A stretch of 64,000 nucleotides of DNA from Paramacrobiotus metropolitanus (GCF_019649055.1 NW_026570246.1:62001-126000), one strand, 5' to 3'; shown: positions 11,601-23,177, counted from the stretch's first letter. Made by a program: numbers and translations. Notes: generated by a model not told the origin, from the sequence alone.

Positions 11601-13708
11601 TGCGAAATGATCGTGGTAAATATGCATGAAAACAGAATTTCAGACTGATATTACAGACAAAATTTTGTCTTCGGTTATCGTTCGAAATTTGATGGTGTGA
11701 AGTGAAATGCATATGTAGTACTACGTTTCTAGCACAGCATTACCTGTAGCAGTTACTGATAATGGTTATTGTGCTTTTTTATTCCTCACAAACAGCAGTG
11801 GTGCACTGCCTTTGTAAATGCCTATTTGCTAGTCGTTACAGTATAATTTTACAAAACATTTTGCGCCGGGTCGTTAGTATGAATGAATGTATCGTTAGTT
11901 CATTAAAATAGCCATAATTATGACCTTTGTACTTTTGATTTCCAAAAAACTGCTGGTATAGACGTATAGTTGTCATGGTATGAAAAGTTTTGTACGTACG
12001 TACAGCATACCTACTGAGTAATCGATATAAATTTTCTTAATTTGCAGTACCAGTGTAGAGTTTACCGCACCAAAAATAGGTCGCACGTGATGCATTAGAA
12101 ATGCAGCAGTTTATTCCCTATTAAATCGCATTCGTCTTGCCAGTTCGAATTTCGTGGCGTTGAGGAACTCTTGGGCTTTGACAAAATTCGTTTGCAAGAT
12201 ACTCTCAGACGCAATCATTCGGTTTGCGTCTGAGAGTACTGAAATTTTCAGATAAATTGTTCGATTAGTGTAGAGAAAAATTTTACTTTCAGTTCTTTCA
12301 GCGAGGTTGTTCATTGTAGGCACTAAAAACATTAATCATTTGAAATCTCGAAAAGTGGATTTCCGCTGGCGATTGTGCAACAAACTTGGATCTGGCCGAC
12401 ATGCAGATGTCTACAAAGTGATGAATCTCGACACGGGAGGACTGCTGGCGGTGAAGAAATTCTCCGTCAACCAGAGCAACAAGTCCTCATGGATCAACAA
12501 GCTGGCCACGGAGATTGAGTGGCTAGCTGGCCTGAAGCATCCCAATGTTGTGCAGTATTTTGGAGTAGAAATCCATCGCGAGGAGCTTCTTCTCTTCATG
12601 GAATATTGCGATGGTATGGGACGCAGTTTGGCGTTCGATTTTCATTTCGGGTTAAAAAACGTTTGTTCGATCTCAAAATTTAACTTTCTATGAGGGTTTT
12701 CTTCACACTATCAAAATTTCATTCGCATCCGTTTTGTTTCAGTTTCTTCCATAGACTTTCGACTGGCTGATATTATGTATTTTAAGACAAATCTGATGAA
12801 GTTTTCGTTGTGTGCGCTGTCTGTAAAGATATTCTTTATTCGTACTTCGTGTTTAGATATCTCTTCCAGTTCGTAAGTGCTTGCCCTCATTTTCTTTTGA
12901 TGTAAATTTATTGTTGTAGGGGGAACCTTGAGCGATGTTGCACGGCAGGGCCTGGACATTATCATGGTGCGCGTGTACGCCAAGCAGCTGCTGATGGGCA
13001 TTCACTACCTCCACGACAACGCCATTTGTCACTTGGACATCAAGGGACAGAACGTCTTCCTGACCTCCGAGGGCTGCGTGAAGTTGGGCGACTTCAGTGA
13101 GATGGTTAAGCTGGAATCTGGAGATACACGATCGCGCGATGTCCAGAACAACACCGGCACACCGCGTTTCATGTCGCCCGAGATGATCCGCGGGGACGAC
13201 AGCAACGGGATTGGACGCGCTACGGATATTTGGTCTTACGGGTGTGTGGTGGTGGAGATGATCACTGGGAAGACGCCCAAGTTCGACAAGATTGCTGATG
13301 ATAATGAGTAAGTATTTCAGTGGGGGTAGAATTATTTAGATCGTGTGCCGAATTGGTATTCATCAGCCACTGCAATACAATATTCGTAGATTAGTGGCTC
13401 TTACATAATTACGGTGCGCTTCAGTGTGTACATTTAGCCATCATGATAACTGTTTGGGCGTTTGGCATTTTTTAAAGTTTATTTTATAAATTATTACAAA
13501 TAAATTCATGTGTGTTATTACTTTTTACAGGTATGCGATTATGTTTCACGTTGGGGCGGGAGGCCGTCCCAAGATTCCAGACACGTTGAGTCCGGATGGT
13601 AAGGATTTCCTGGACCATTGCTTCGAAAAGAACCCCGATGATCGCTGGCGCGCTGATCGTCTGCTGAAGCATCCCTTTGTAACGATTGATATTGGAGGGG
13701 ATTTGTGA
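5623..13708 (+). CDS. MAP3K4: MAP3K4/MEKK4-type MAP kinase kinase kinase
   Basis: MEKK4 (MTK1) phosphorylates MAP2Ks upstream of p38 and JNK in stress and developmental signalling. Exons: 5623-6157, 7138-7951, 8299-8606, 9214-10398, 10478-10799, 11127-11543, 12320-12613 (or from 12302, six residues longer), 12920-13307, 13531-13708; about 1479 residues versus about 1600 in human. The Ser-rich N-terminus leads into the conserved MEKK4 regulatory region (PRERIRFYEHFAVLIELG, then VLWLELQAW), with the kinase domain at about 1208-1470. Kinase residues seen: loop GSGRHADV, lysine in LAVKKF, HLDIKGQN instead of HRD, DFS instead of DFG, and MSPE. Lys, catalytic Asp, Asn and metal-binding Asp remain. 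The 10398/10478 junction is one base out of phase; one A fewer at 10395-10397 repairs it. Introns of 980, 347, 607, 327, 776 and 306 bases show no other gene; one has a hairpin at 12200. Confidence 0.92.
12200..12238. repeat. Perfect 15-bp inverted repeat (hairpin) in MAP3K4 intron
   Basis: ACTCTCAGACGCAA at 12201-12214 is followed, after a 9-base loop, by its exact reverse complement at 12224-12237. The flanking T/A pair extends the stem to 15 bp. It sits about 80-120 bases upstream of the first kinase-domain exon. No transposase-like sequence is attached. It may be a tiny foldback element or an intron structure. Confidence 0.8.
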
Positions 13709-14930
13709 AAATCGTGATATATCGGTTTTTTGTTGATACTGGAATGCTGAATTTGTTGGAAGATCTCTGCGATTGATCGAAATGAACGAATTATGAAATT
13801 GCCTGACAGAAAATTTTGTTGGATACTAATTTATTGTTTTCGGATGTGATGCTGAGAGAATTGATTTGCGGCTATGCTTTCCTTGCTTGTTGGCGAAAGT
13901 ATTGGCCGTGTTGTGGTTTTATCTATTTTTTATCCAGTGTAAGATGTTTTCTCTGTATTATGTCATAGTTTTTCGCTGCTATGTTTTTGTCCCGGTGGCG
14001 GCTTATCGGCTTCTTTGTAGGCCTGTTTTCTGCATTTTATCCGTACTGGTTCTGCCACATGATGTCTTTTCATTATTGCTTTTTTTGAGTTCCATGCAGA
14101 AAATTTATCATGTTCTCAAAATAGTTGTATCGACGAAATGATGTTAGAATTTACGAAAGCGAAAAAAAATAATAAAAAAATCAGCTGGAAACATTCTTTC
14201 CGTTTTAGCATTTGTAAGCACACGATTTTAACTGCATAAACAACTGTAAGTACAGTTGTTTACGTGCGTACGGTACGTGTACAGAATCTACAAAATACAG
14301 ATACGACTATGCGCAATTGGTCAATGGCGTGAACTAATTACCGGTGCGTTGCGTAATACTGCGTTCAGTTCAAAACAGCACCAAAATTACTTATTCGAAA
14401 AAATCACAGAGCTACAGACTCTGTTCTTCGTACGCAGTAGAATTTTCTGTCCAACGTTCGGAACCGGTTTCAACCATTGCGATGCAGTTACTACGCTCTA
14501 CCGCTGCCACTAGTCTCGCAAAGAACATGTGAACAAAATTTGAAGTGTTACGCCATAGAATGACCTAGTATTTCCATTTATTGATCCTCCACATATTGTA
14601 GTTCTAGAGTAGGATCTCTTGGCTTTTATTTCAGTGGTTCATTCATATCATCAGTTTCTGTTAACTTGGAAATACTAATATTTTCGATTTCGCAGGTACA
14701 ATGGCTCGAAGTATCACGCCCTTCTTTTACTATCGAAAACATTAACTGTGAAGATTAGTTTTTGGATGTTTCCTCGATCTTCCGCGTGTGTATTTTGTCT
14801 TTTAAGGAAAGGCTCTTTGTTTAATTCATCTGTTCATGTGAAAATCTCGGAGATGCTGAACTACACATAATGCCATACGTGACCACATCGGAAGAATTGT
14901 TGCGGAATTCGAAGCATTCGGTCGGAAGCC
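13709..14930. other. Intergenic region between MAP3K4 and the SOD-repeat gene
   Basis: Both genes run on the plus strand. The stretch should hold the 3' untranslated region of MAP3K4 and the promoter of the next gene. An AATAAA at 14171-14176, about 460 bases after the stop, is a possible polyadenylation signal. The open frames at 13866-14141 and 14256-14513 are hydrophobic or low-complexity without homology and I do not call them genes. Confidence 0.5.
14171..14176 (+). terminator. Possible polyadenylation signal of MAP3K4
   Basis: An AATAAA hexamer in an A-rich run 463 bases downstream of the MAP3K4 stop codon. It is a candidate on sequence and position only; such hexamers are common by chance in AT-rich DNA. 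Confidence 0.3.
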
Positions 14931-17900
14931 ATGCAGATAATCTGTTCACTCTGTATACTTGCGTTATCATTTCAGTCTCTGGTTGCTGACGCCATAGCAG
15001 CCAACTCGTCGGATTTATCCGCTGCATATGTTCTGCAGGCTTCCTTCAATACTCGCGGGATAAGGGGCACTCGTGACCTTTACGGAGACGACGAATGTTG
15101 CACCGAGCGACGCTACTGAATCACGATCGGGATCCGCGACGACGATTTCCGTAGAGTACTTTTTGGAAAATCCGCAATGGGCTGCCACATCCTCACGGCC
15201 TTCCTCCAAAGATGAACTGTTTATTACCATCCGGGAGTTTCCGGTTATCTTCGGGATGACAGGCGATCAGTGCTCCGACGAGGCGCTGGGCAAACAGTAA
15301 GCAACAGGTGGCGCAAGCACGCCGATAACACAAAAAGTGGATAAAACCCACTCAGTATTATAAAGGCGCTAGAAAAACTGTAAGCAAGAGAAACCTAGAG
15401 GCAAGAAATAAAAGCAAGCATATTTATTCGTTTTTGTCTCAAGCTTTATTTTTATCGCAGTTTACACTGAATAAAGTTGATTGAATATGATGATAAGGCG
15501 CCATCGCACTACAATTTCACCACTTCAATCAGAGCACCAAACTTCAATGAAAGGATTAATAATTTACTTACCGTGAGAGAGCCACTAAAATACCAGTACT
15601 TTGCAAAGTATATATTTATAAAAGTATTTATACAACAACACTTAGTAATCTGTACTTCTAGAGGTGTATATAAAGCAGGCTTGCATAAATCCTTCTATTT
15701 TCAGATTGCACAGTCGGACCTTCCAGATCGGGCCGCTCCGTCTGAACTCTACACTCTCCGGCCGCCTCCCCGCGGTGGACGTCCCTCTCCACTCCCACCA
15801 AAGCATCCTCGGCCGCTCCATCCTCGTCATCAGCACCAAAGGTAAACGCGCCTGCGCCACCATCACCACCACACAGCCTTTCACCAGTCGACTGGCTATC
15901 GCCCGCATCCGGGGCTCCATTGCCGGCGATGTGTACTTCCGGCAGTACGCGGCGGCCACCATCCATACCACCATCTTCGTTGACCTTTACAAACTCATCC
16001 CGGATGGGATGGCCAAGAATGTCACCTATAAGTGGCTGCTGATGACCACGGGACCGTTGGATCGCAGCCGCCCCGAGGATGAAGTTTCCTGTCGCAATAT
16101 GCGCGTGCTGTATGACCCGGATTTCCGGGATGAGGCCGGTTGTAGCCGGGACGCGCCGCAGTCTTGTAAAATTGGGAATTACGAGCAGAAGTTTGGCGGA
16201 TTGTTGATCGGGTGGGTGGGTGCACCGCAGAAGGCCTTTTACACGGACACGCAATTCTCCCCGTCCGGGACGACGGCCGGCAGACGGATTTATGTGGCGG
16301 TATTCTCTCCGTTGAATCCGCTGGTTAGTGTGGCGTGTGGGGAAATTCGGATGCTGCCGCCCAAGGTAGCCGAGGCATCCTTCAGTCAGGATGGTGTTAA
16401 AGGTCAGTACAACTCTAGCCAGTTACCATTTTTTCATACTCAAAACGTGCTAACACTTCTACCGGTATCGATATACTAATTTCGCAGGGTTACTTTTAAG
16501 ATGCAATACTTTGTTTTCAAACAATTTCGATAGAGGTACGTATATATCACTCGTGCAGCTCATCTTATCAGTCTTAACTATTATCATTACGTGTTGACGA
16601 AACGTTTTAAACAGATTTTTTTTTATTTTATAATGACAGTTTCAAGAAAAGTAGTTTCTGTTACAGAATTTAACATTTTTCCGTTCTTATCTTTAGACTA
16701 GAATTGCCGTGCTTAATACAACGTATTAAACAGCCAGTTATTAAACAGAAAATAATACTGGAAACCATATTATCGTATTTTAAGTGTTCCGTGGAGTTAC
16801 ACATTAGACACATGACATCCAGTATATGCCGAAATACCATTATTAATACTGCAGAACTGCAGTGTATTTGGAACTACGTAAGCAAAAGTTAACGTTTTTT
16901 TCCAACGGTCCGATTGTATGGAGTATAGTCAGTATACACTCCCTGCAGTTCGTGATTTCGCACGTAAGACTAAAATATGCTTATATTTTTATTTTGTACA
17001 TTACCGATTCGTCCGCATGATTGTGCATGAACACGATGAACCGACTGCCTTTGTGCAACTCTACAGGTTTGCTGAAATTTGTGCAAGTGTCCCCGCTGGA
17101 TCCAACGGAAGTGTATATAAATTTAACCGGCTTGGCTTCCCGCGCCAACTCCTACCAGCTCCACCAATTTCCCCGCCGGCAGCGCATCAAGCGCAACGAA
17201 GATCTCTGTGTTGCAGCTCACATTGGCAATCTCTACGACCCCTTTAGAGCTGCATACAATCTCGGTTTGACCGTCAACGTCAGTACCGTGGACCAGTGGC
17301 CAGTGGGTGACCTAAGCGGACGGCACGGCAATCTCAGCGGTGTTGACAGTTATGATGCGGCATACGTTGACGAGAATTTACCATTGTTTGGATCACTGAG
17401 TATCATTGGCAGGACATTGGTCATTTACAATAACAGCGTTAACGGATCCAGATGGATGTGCAGCAGTGTGTGGTCGCGAGGGGAAACTGTAACAGCGAGA
17501 GTACGCTTCTTTTATACTGTCGGTAAGGGAGAATAACTTAAACACCACCGTTTGCCGTTATAACAGAAACGGGTGATTATCAGCTAACAATAACAACTCA
17601 GATACATGTACATATATCAACTCTGTATTACAGTATTGTGCGATTAAATGTTTGTTGAAACTTGATCGCCCAGATATTATAAAGTGTAGTTTGTAGTATT
17701 GTTAATTTTGCATTCATAAATTGATGTCAAAAAGCGAAAATGTTTGTCTATACTTTTATTCACAATAATTCAGTATTGTTCGTACTACGACTTCGCTCGT
17801 AGATTGGTCAAACCTACTATACGGGACAGTACTTTGATCGCCCACGTATTATGATTTTTCAATATCAATGAGGTTTTAAAAAGTTCGTTTCTATCCCTTT

Positions 17901-20900
17901 CACGTATTCAACTTTTTTTCTCTTTGCCAAGACACAGTATACGCTATGATAGTCACCGTTCTAGTTACCATTACTTGTATAACCAGTAATAACCAGCATG
18001 ATCACCAATCGAACAAACTTCATACTCAGTTCATAGAAACCTCGGCATATCGCTTATTTCTACCTTACGTCGGACTTTCGGTTTATTCATTATCACTTGA
18101 AATGCAATTATAAAAATTAAAAGTGTAAGTGCAACACACGATATCGGATAACAGAACATGTAACACGCCGCATGAGGGGCTGGTGATCAATGTACTGACT
18201 CGTACAGTAGGTTTGACCAATCTGCGAGCGAAGTCGTAGTATATACTGTACAATTGTTAGTGTATACAATATTGTTAGTCTGTATGTTTTGTGTAACTTG
18301 TATTATATTTATATGTACATATTTATAAATGCGTACATATTTCAGAAATGACGAGTTCTTCTGTCTTTGCGTTCAGGTTTTATATGAATGTCGAGTTTTG
18401 TTCGGCTTCGGTTTTAGGTGGGGAAATATTTTTGCGTCAGGCTGCGGACGATTGGAGAAGTGAGACTACCATATTCGGCAACCTGTTTTACACAAACGGT
18501 GTACCGCCGAACTTCACCAGCAACCATCCGTGGCGTGTCCATTCCGGCATTGTAGAGCGGGATGCGTTTTCCTTTGATGACCGGTGCATTAACGCGCTGG
18601 ATGTGTACAATCCTTTGGATATGGATATACGAAAAAACTACGCAACGGAGTGCCTTCCATCCCGGCCACTGCGCTGCCGCTTGGGTGACCTTTCTTTAAA
18701 ACTGCAAAATCTGGTGGTGGCCCTAAAGGGTTCCATTGGAAACGGGCGCTTTCTGTTTACGGATTCCTTCTTGCCGCTCACCGGGCCCATGAGTGTTGTG
18801 GGCCGGTCAATTGTAATTTACACTAAAGAACAGGGAACTGATCGGCTAGCCTGTGGCAACATCCAGAAGGTACACCAAAAATGTAAACTAAGTGTCGGAT
18901 CCGTAGTATTGTACATGTAGAAGAAAAGTTACAAAATGCTGTTGTAGGGGAAATTGGTTTAATCTTTTAACATATATTTTGATTTGCACTGTTGAAACGG
19001 TTTGTCATGAGAAAAATTCGATCTGATGATTGCAGGTTTATCCAGTGAAAGCGACGGCAAAGACCTGGGTAGGTAAAACCAACATCAAAGGTTACATCAC
19101 CGCATCACAGCCTACTAGCTTCCAAGACACGGAAGTGATTATTAGACTGCAAGAGCTAGACCGCGCCGCGACATCCCTGACGGTTCATGTGGGTCCGGTG
19201 GAGAACGACTTGGTTATTCCCTGCACTGAAGAATCCCTTGGAAGTACGAAAACTTTATACGATTATACTGTATACACAGGATATACGAATATCCTGTGTA
19301 GTGCATTTAGTACAGGGTCACTCTTGACCTTTGACACCGCAGACAATATTGCAATAATTATAAGATACAGTTGTGCCGTGGCATTACGCGCATGTTCGAA
19401 ACTTTTATATCTCTAATTTTAGCAATGTACGAGTGCAGCATCCATGTGTTCACAATCTGGAAAAAATTTTTCGTATTTTATTTTAAAGTTGTAACACTAA
19501 CTAAACTAATATTTTCAGAGGACTATAATCCTTTGAATACGTCAAACGCACCGTCGCAGAACACATCATTGTCGGCTGAAGTGTCAACAGACGATTTATA
19601 TGCCGTTGGTGACCTTAGGTAATACATATACAAAAGAAAAACGCAGTGTGCGGACTTTGTACACTTTTACAATTTCGTTGTCTCCTGTTGTATACAGCGG
19701 TAAATACGGATCTCTGTCTGGATTAAGCTCTTATGACCGGCAAGCTTTCGATGAGAATCTTCCGTTGGCCGGTCTGAACAGTGTTGTGGGCCGCTCTGTG
19801 GGAGTAAGACAGAGCCTGGAGAGCCGCAGTTTAGCCTGTGCGGATATCGTCCACGATATTGACGAGCAGGATATCAAAATCAAAATCGTACACGCTATTG
19901 CCGAATTTCCTGGACCTTTCTTGTGGGGCTACATGCGTATGGTAGGAAAATCAGAAAGATTAAATTTTCTATGTGGAAATACGCAGCAGGCGTTGACTTT
20001 GCACATTGTTGTTCGCATATTTAATTTTCGACTTTTACATTTATTAAAGAAGTCTTGTTTTAAATGAACCTTTCCGCCATAAATAAGCGACAAAAAAACT
20101 TGTCTCACGGTTTCTGCAGGCCATTTCGATTAATAAACTTAAGTGAAAATTAACGTGGATTTTTGTACAGTTCCAGGTAGTATACGCCGACGGAAGTACA
20201 TCACCGTTGACCATTCAGTCCCGTCTGGCGCATATGGTCAATAACACCATCGACTACCTGAGACCAACTTCCGAGTACCGATGGTCAGTGTGCCAGTTGC
20301 CGGTTGCTACGGATGCCGCAATTATTTACGAAGATTTCCGCTGCATCACCGCGGGCTTGGTATGCGTGTAGACTTGCTTCACCCAATTTTCTGCGGGCTC
20401 AATACATAAATTACTCACTGTACTGTATTTTTAATGCATGCATACGTAATGTGTCTGCCTGTTTAGTACATACAAATATATAGATATTTCGTATTTTAAT
20501 ATCAGATAAAATCCTAAAGTAAAAGAATAGGCGCGAGTGCCCTTTGTTATTTTCTGTAACTTTCTTACTAAATAATTATTCTGATAACTAAAACTGTGTA
20601 CATATATTGAATTTATAAATTTCTTCGTGTTTTTGTAGACCGATAATTACTTTAACACCTTTGTGGAAGGGCAAGAGTACCGTGATGAGTGTTGGGCCGG
20701 TAATCCAACACGGTGCTCATATGGGGACGTGACGCGCCGTTTAGGAAAAGTTCGCATTTCTTTCGACGAACGCCAAGTCTTCACCGACGATATCTTGCAA
20801 CTGCAAGGAAACATTTCCCTTATCGGACGGTCAATTGTGGTTTTCGATACAAGAGAAGGCGATCAAAGGGAAATTCGGTTGGCGTGTGCAAATATTCTGG

Positions 20901-21524
20901 AGGAAGAACACGCACAAGTGACAATTAATCTGCAGCATGCCGGCATTTTTGACATGTAAGTAACTTCGGAGCAAAATACTAAAAAACGTAACTAAATGAG
21001 TCATATTTATAAATCGCGAACAATTACGCTTAATCATACATAACAATTACAATTTAGCAGTTAAGCCATCTATAAGTTAAATCTGTACTGCGTTTATTGT
21101 AACGTGTAACGTTGTAACGTGACCTTTGCATTATAGCGTGGGATTTGAAGAGCACGTGGTGCGAGTGTCCAATCTGTCCCAATGGAACGTGCAGATTGAT
21201 TTCGGCAATGTCAAACGCATGTACCAGGACTCTTGCGTGGTGGTGGACGTCCATTTCAGGGCACCCAAAGCCCTTAGCGTCATGCGGGCATTTACCAATC
21301 TGATCGATCTGGACCAGTTCTCGTTTCTCGGATATCAAAACTGTGATAAGAAGAAGTACCGCAAATTATTAGCCATGCTGACGGGAGCAGTGACCGTCTC
21401 TTCTTCCGATCGGGAAGCGGAAGACGATCACGATGGAGCTGTACGACTGTTAAGCGGCGGCGGCATATATCACGTTGCTTTGTTAATTCTCGCATTTTTT
21501 GCATCAAAATTTTTGATGATATGA
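14931..21524 (+). CDS. Secreted/GPI-anchored Cu-only SOD-repeat-like protein (CSRP) with six SOD-like domains
   Basis: CSRPs are extracellular animal proteins made of repeated domains derived from Cu/Zn superoxide dismutase. Exons: 14931-15296, 15705-16402, 17067-17522, 18346-18869, 19036-19243, 19519-19618, 19698-19941, 20171-20359 (or from 20177), 20639-20955, 21137-21524; about 1162 residues. An N-terminal signal peptide (MQIICSLCILALSFQSLVADA) comes first. Six repeats then end in the SOD signature: GRSILVI..ACATI; RRIYVAV..VACGEI; GDLSGRHGNLSG..IIGRTLVIY; GDLSLKL..VVGRSIVIY..RLACGNI; GDLRSGKYGSLSG..VVGRSVGV..LACADI; GDVTRRLG..LIGRSIVVF..RLACANI. The C-terminus (LLSGGG then a hydrophobic run ending FLMI) looks like a GPI-attachment signal. 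Copper ligands are largely replaced, so enzyme activity is doubtful. The first exon carries a one-base break at the GGGG run 15064-15067. Introns of 408, 664 and 823 bases hold no gene; the last of these has an inverted-repeat element. Confidence 0.85.
17783..18241. mobile_element. MITE-like element with about 40-bp terminal inverted repeats, TA-flanked
   Basis: The left end at 17783-17823 (key run CTACGACTTCGCTCGTAGAT then TGGTCAAACCTACT) is nearly the exact reverse complement of the right end at 18201-18241, with about two mismatches over 41 bases. Each end is bordered by TA, as expected for a Tc1/mariner-type target duplication. The internal 380 bases have no transposase frame, so it would be non-autonomous. 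It lies in the 823-base intron of the SOD-repeat gene. The class assignment is inferred from the TA border only. Confidence 0.7.
19273..19300. repeat. Perfect 12-bp inverted repeat in SOD-repeat gene intron
   Basis: ACACAGGATAT at 19274-19284 and its exact complement ATATCCTGTGT at 19289-19299 surround the loop ACGA; an outer T/A pair adds one base pair. It lies 30 bases after the splice donor at 19243. Confidence 0.75.
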
Positions 21525-22077
21525 TTTCTATTAAGATTTCATGTTTACCAATTGCGGCAGAAATTGTTCCTGGCGCAAAAACCTTTACCTGAAAAAATTG
21601 TGATATAAACCGATATAAAACTGTTTGGTGTGTTCACCTTTTGGTTAATTTTACTAACCGTTTTTTTTCTCGCAGCAGGAGTATGTACACCACAAAACAC
21701 TGTTTCTAAGTACGTTCATGGTAACCGTACACCTGACCGGTGTCCGATCGATTTTCTATTTGCGCAATCGAGCAAAACTGAACGGGCGAACGGAGGTCAG
21801 CAATCACTGTACCGCTCGTTACCGGCTAAGCAACAAAATTCACCGGAAGTTCGTAAAATTATTGCACTATATCGTTGCGGCCACTTAGATCCGCATCCAT
21901 TAAGAACCCAATACGCGTACAGTATTAACCTTTTTCTTTAACAAGAAATTTTGTGAAGATACGTTGTAGGTGATACTGAACGTTTGTTTTTATTTACAAT
22001 CTAATTTACAAGGAAAATACCTATATATCTTCATTATTGGTTGTTATCGATTTACCATTAGTTTGATCATAACAACA
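21525..22077. other. Intergenic region between SOD-repeat and cadherin-repeat genes
   Basis: It contains a strong acceptor-like tract (TTTTTTTTCTCGCAG near 21675) and an open frame at 21630-21941 that begins with a hydrophobic stretch. The frame lacks an ATG, has no recognisable homology, and no matching donor was found. It is left uncalled and may be an alternative exon or chance. Confidence 0.4.
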
Positions 22078-23177
22078 ATGCAACAACAGTCTTACAGCGT
22101 GGTATGGTGTGTTATCATGTGCCTTGTGGAAAATTCTTTCTGTGCACTGGTAAGCCAAACATGTGGTTATGTCTTATAATAAACTGCTGTCTTGCCGACC
22201 GGCGACGTATCTGTATCACAGACATGCATAACAGGCTGAAGGTTCACCTCCCCAGTTTGCTGTAAAAAAGCCTGAGTTCTCCGTCTGCGCACCGGATTTT
22301 TCTGGACGCGTAGGAGCGACGGATGCCGATGGAGATAAAATTTTCTACAGTCTCGTTAGCAGCTCACCGTCAGCGCTCGACTACGTCGTAGATGCCGGCA
22401 CTGGCACTATAAAATCCTTCCGGTAATGCCCTAATTTATTAATATGAACCGGTAATTTTTTCATTAACAACAGGTTTCTTGCTACTTCGAAGTAAAAATA
22501 GTAGTTTCAGATTGTTATCCACTTTTAATTTCGTAGTCCGTTCAATGCCAACGAAAAATCCGTTTTCTCTGTGCAAGCTACCGACGCAACCGGACTTTCT
22601 TCGATTATAACGGTCACAGTTATCTATCAAGAATGCGGGTAAGCCGTAAGCTGTAACCACTTCCATAAAAAAATTAATCATGATTTCCGGTTACATGAAC
22701 ATGGTTACTTGAATTCTGTTAGGTACCGCCGTACCGGTACACACCGTTAAAACAAAGTAGTCAACTGAATTTCTGTTGTTGGCTAATTACTCCGCTGCCA
22801 TGCAATGTTTATCTTTGCGGATGCGTGTATAGAGTATAACTTGTAATTTATGCTTGCAATTGGGCGCAAAAGTAAAATTATACAATTGTACCCGAATTCT
22901 AACATAATTAACAACAAACTGCAAACATGTACATTTTCATTAAAACGTTGTACGCTAATAAACTATCCAAGCCACATTATACTATTTATCCTACGTATAG
23001 TAGTACTGTCACACTGTATTTATTTTTATGCTTTCTGCGTTTTGTAGGAGCCGTTTAGTTGAACCTGACCAACCGTCCTCCGCCGGAAGCGCCCGCTTTT
23101 TGGAGCCGTTCGCACCTCGCAATGCATCTATTGGAGGGATTGTTAACATTTCTAGGATAATTGAACGTGAACCATAG
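22078..23177 (+). CDS. Small secreted protein with a single cadherin-like repeat
   Basis: Exons 22078-22149, 22235-22422, 22537-22638 and 23048-23177 join in phase into 163 residues. Exon 1 is a signal peptide (MQQQSYSVVWCVIMCLVENS then FCAL). The body has cadherin-repeat features in order: PPQF near the start, ATDADGDKIFYSL, DAGTGTIKSF, then FSVQATDATGLSSIITVTV. In cadherins these surround the calcium sites and the edge strands. Two cysteines (FSVCAP and YQEC) could form a disulfide. The last exon adds a 43-residue tail without cysteine or a membrane span, so the product would be secreted and soluble, far shorter than any classical cadherin. The 409-base intron 22639-23047 holds nothing visible. 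The family assignment comes from the motif pattern; ligand and function are unknown. It could be a remnant of a larger cadherin, but no stop or frame break is present. Confidence 0.62.

Noticed and set aside
21630-21941. 103-codon frame with a hydrophobic start after the SOD-repeat gene
   Set aside because: Starts with GTG rather than ATG, and the splice-acceptor-like tract lies inside it; no homology or donor partner.
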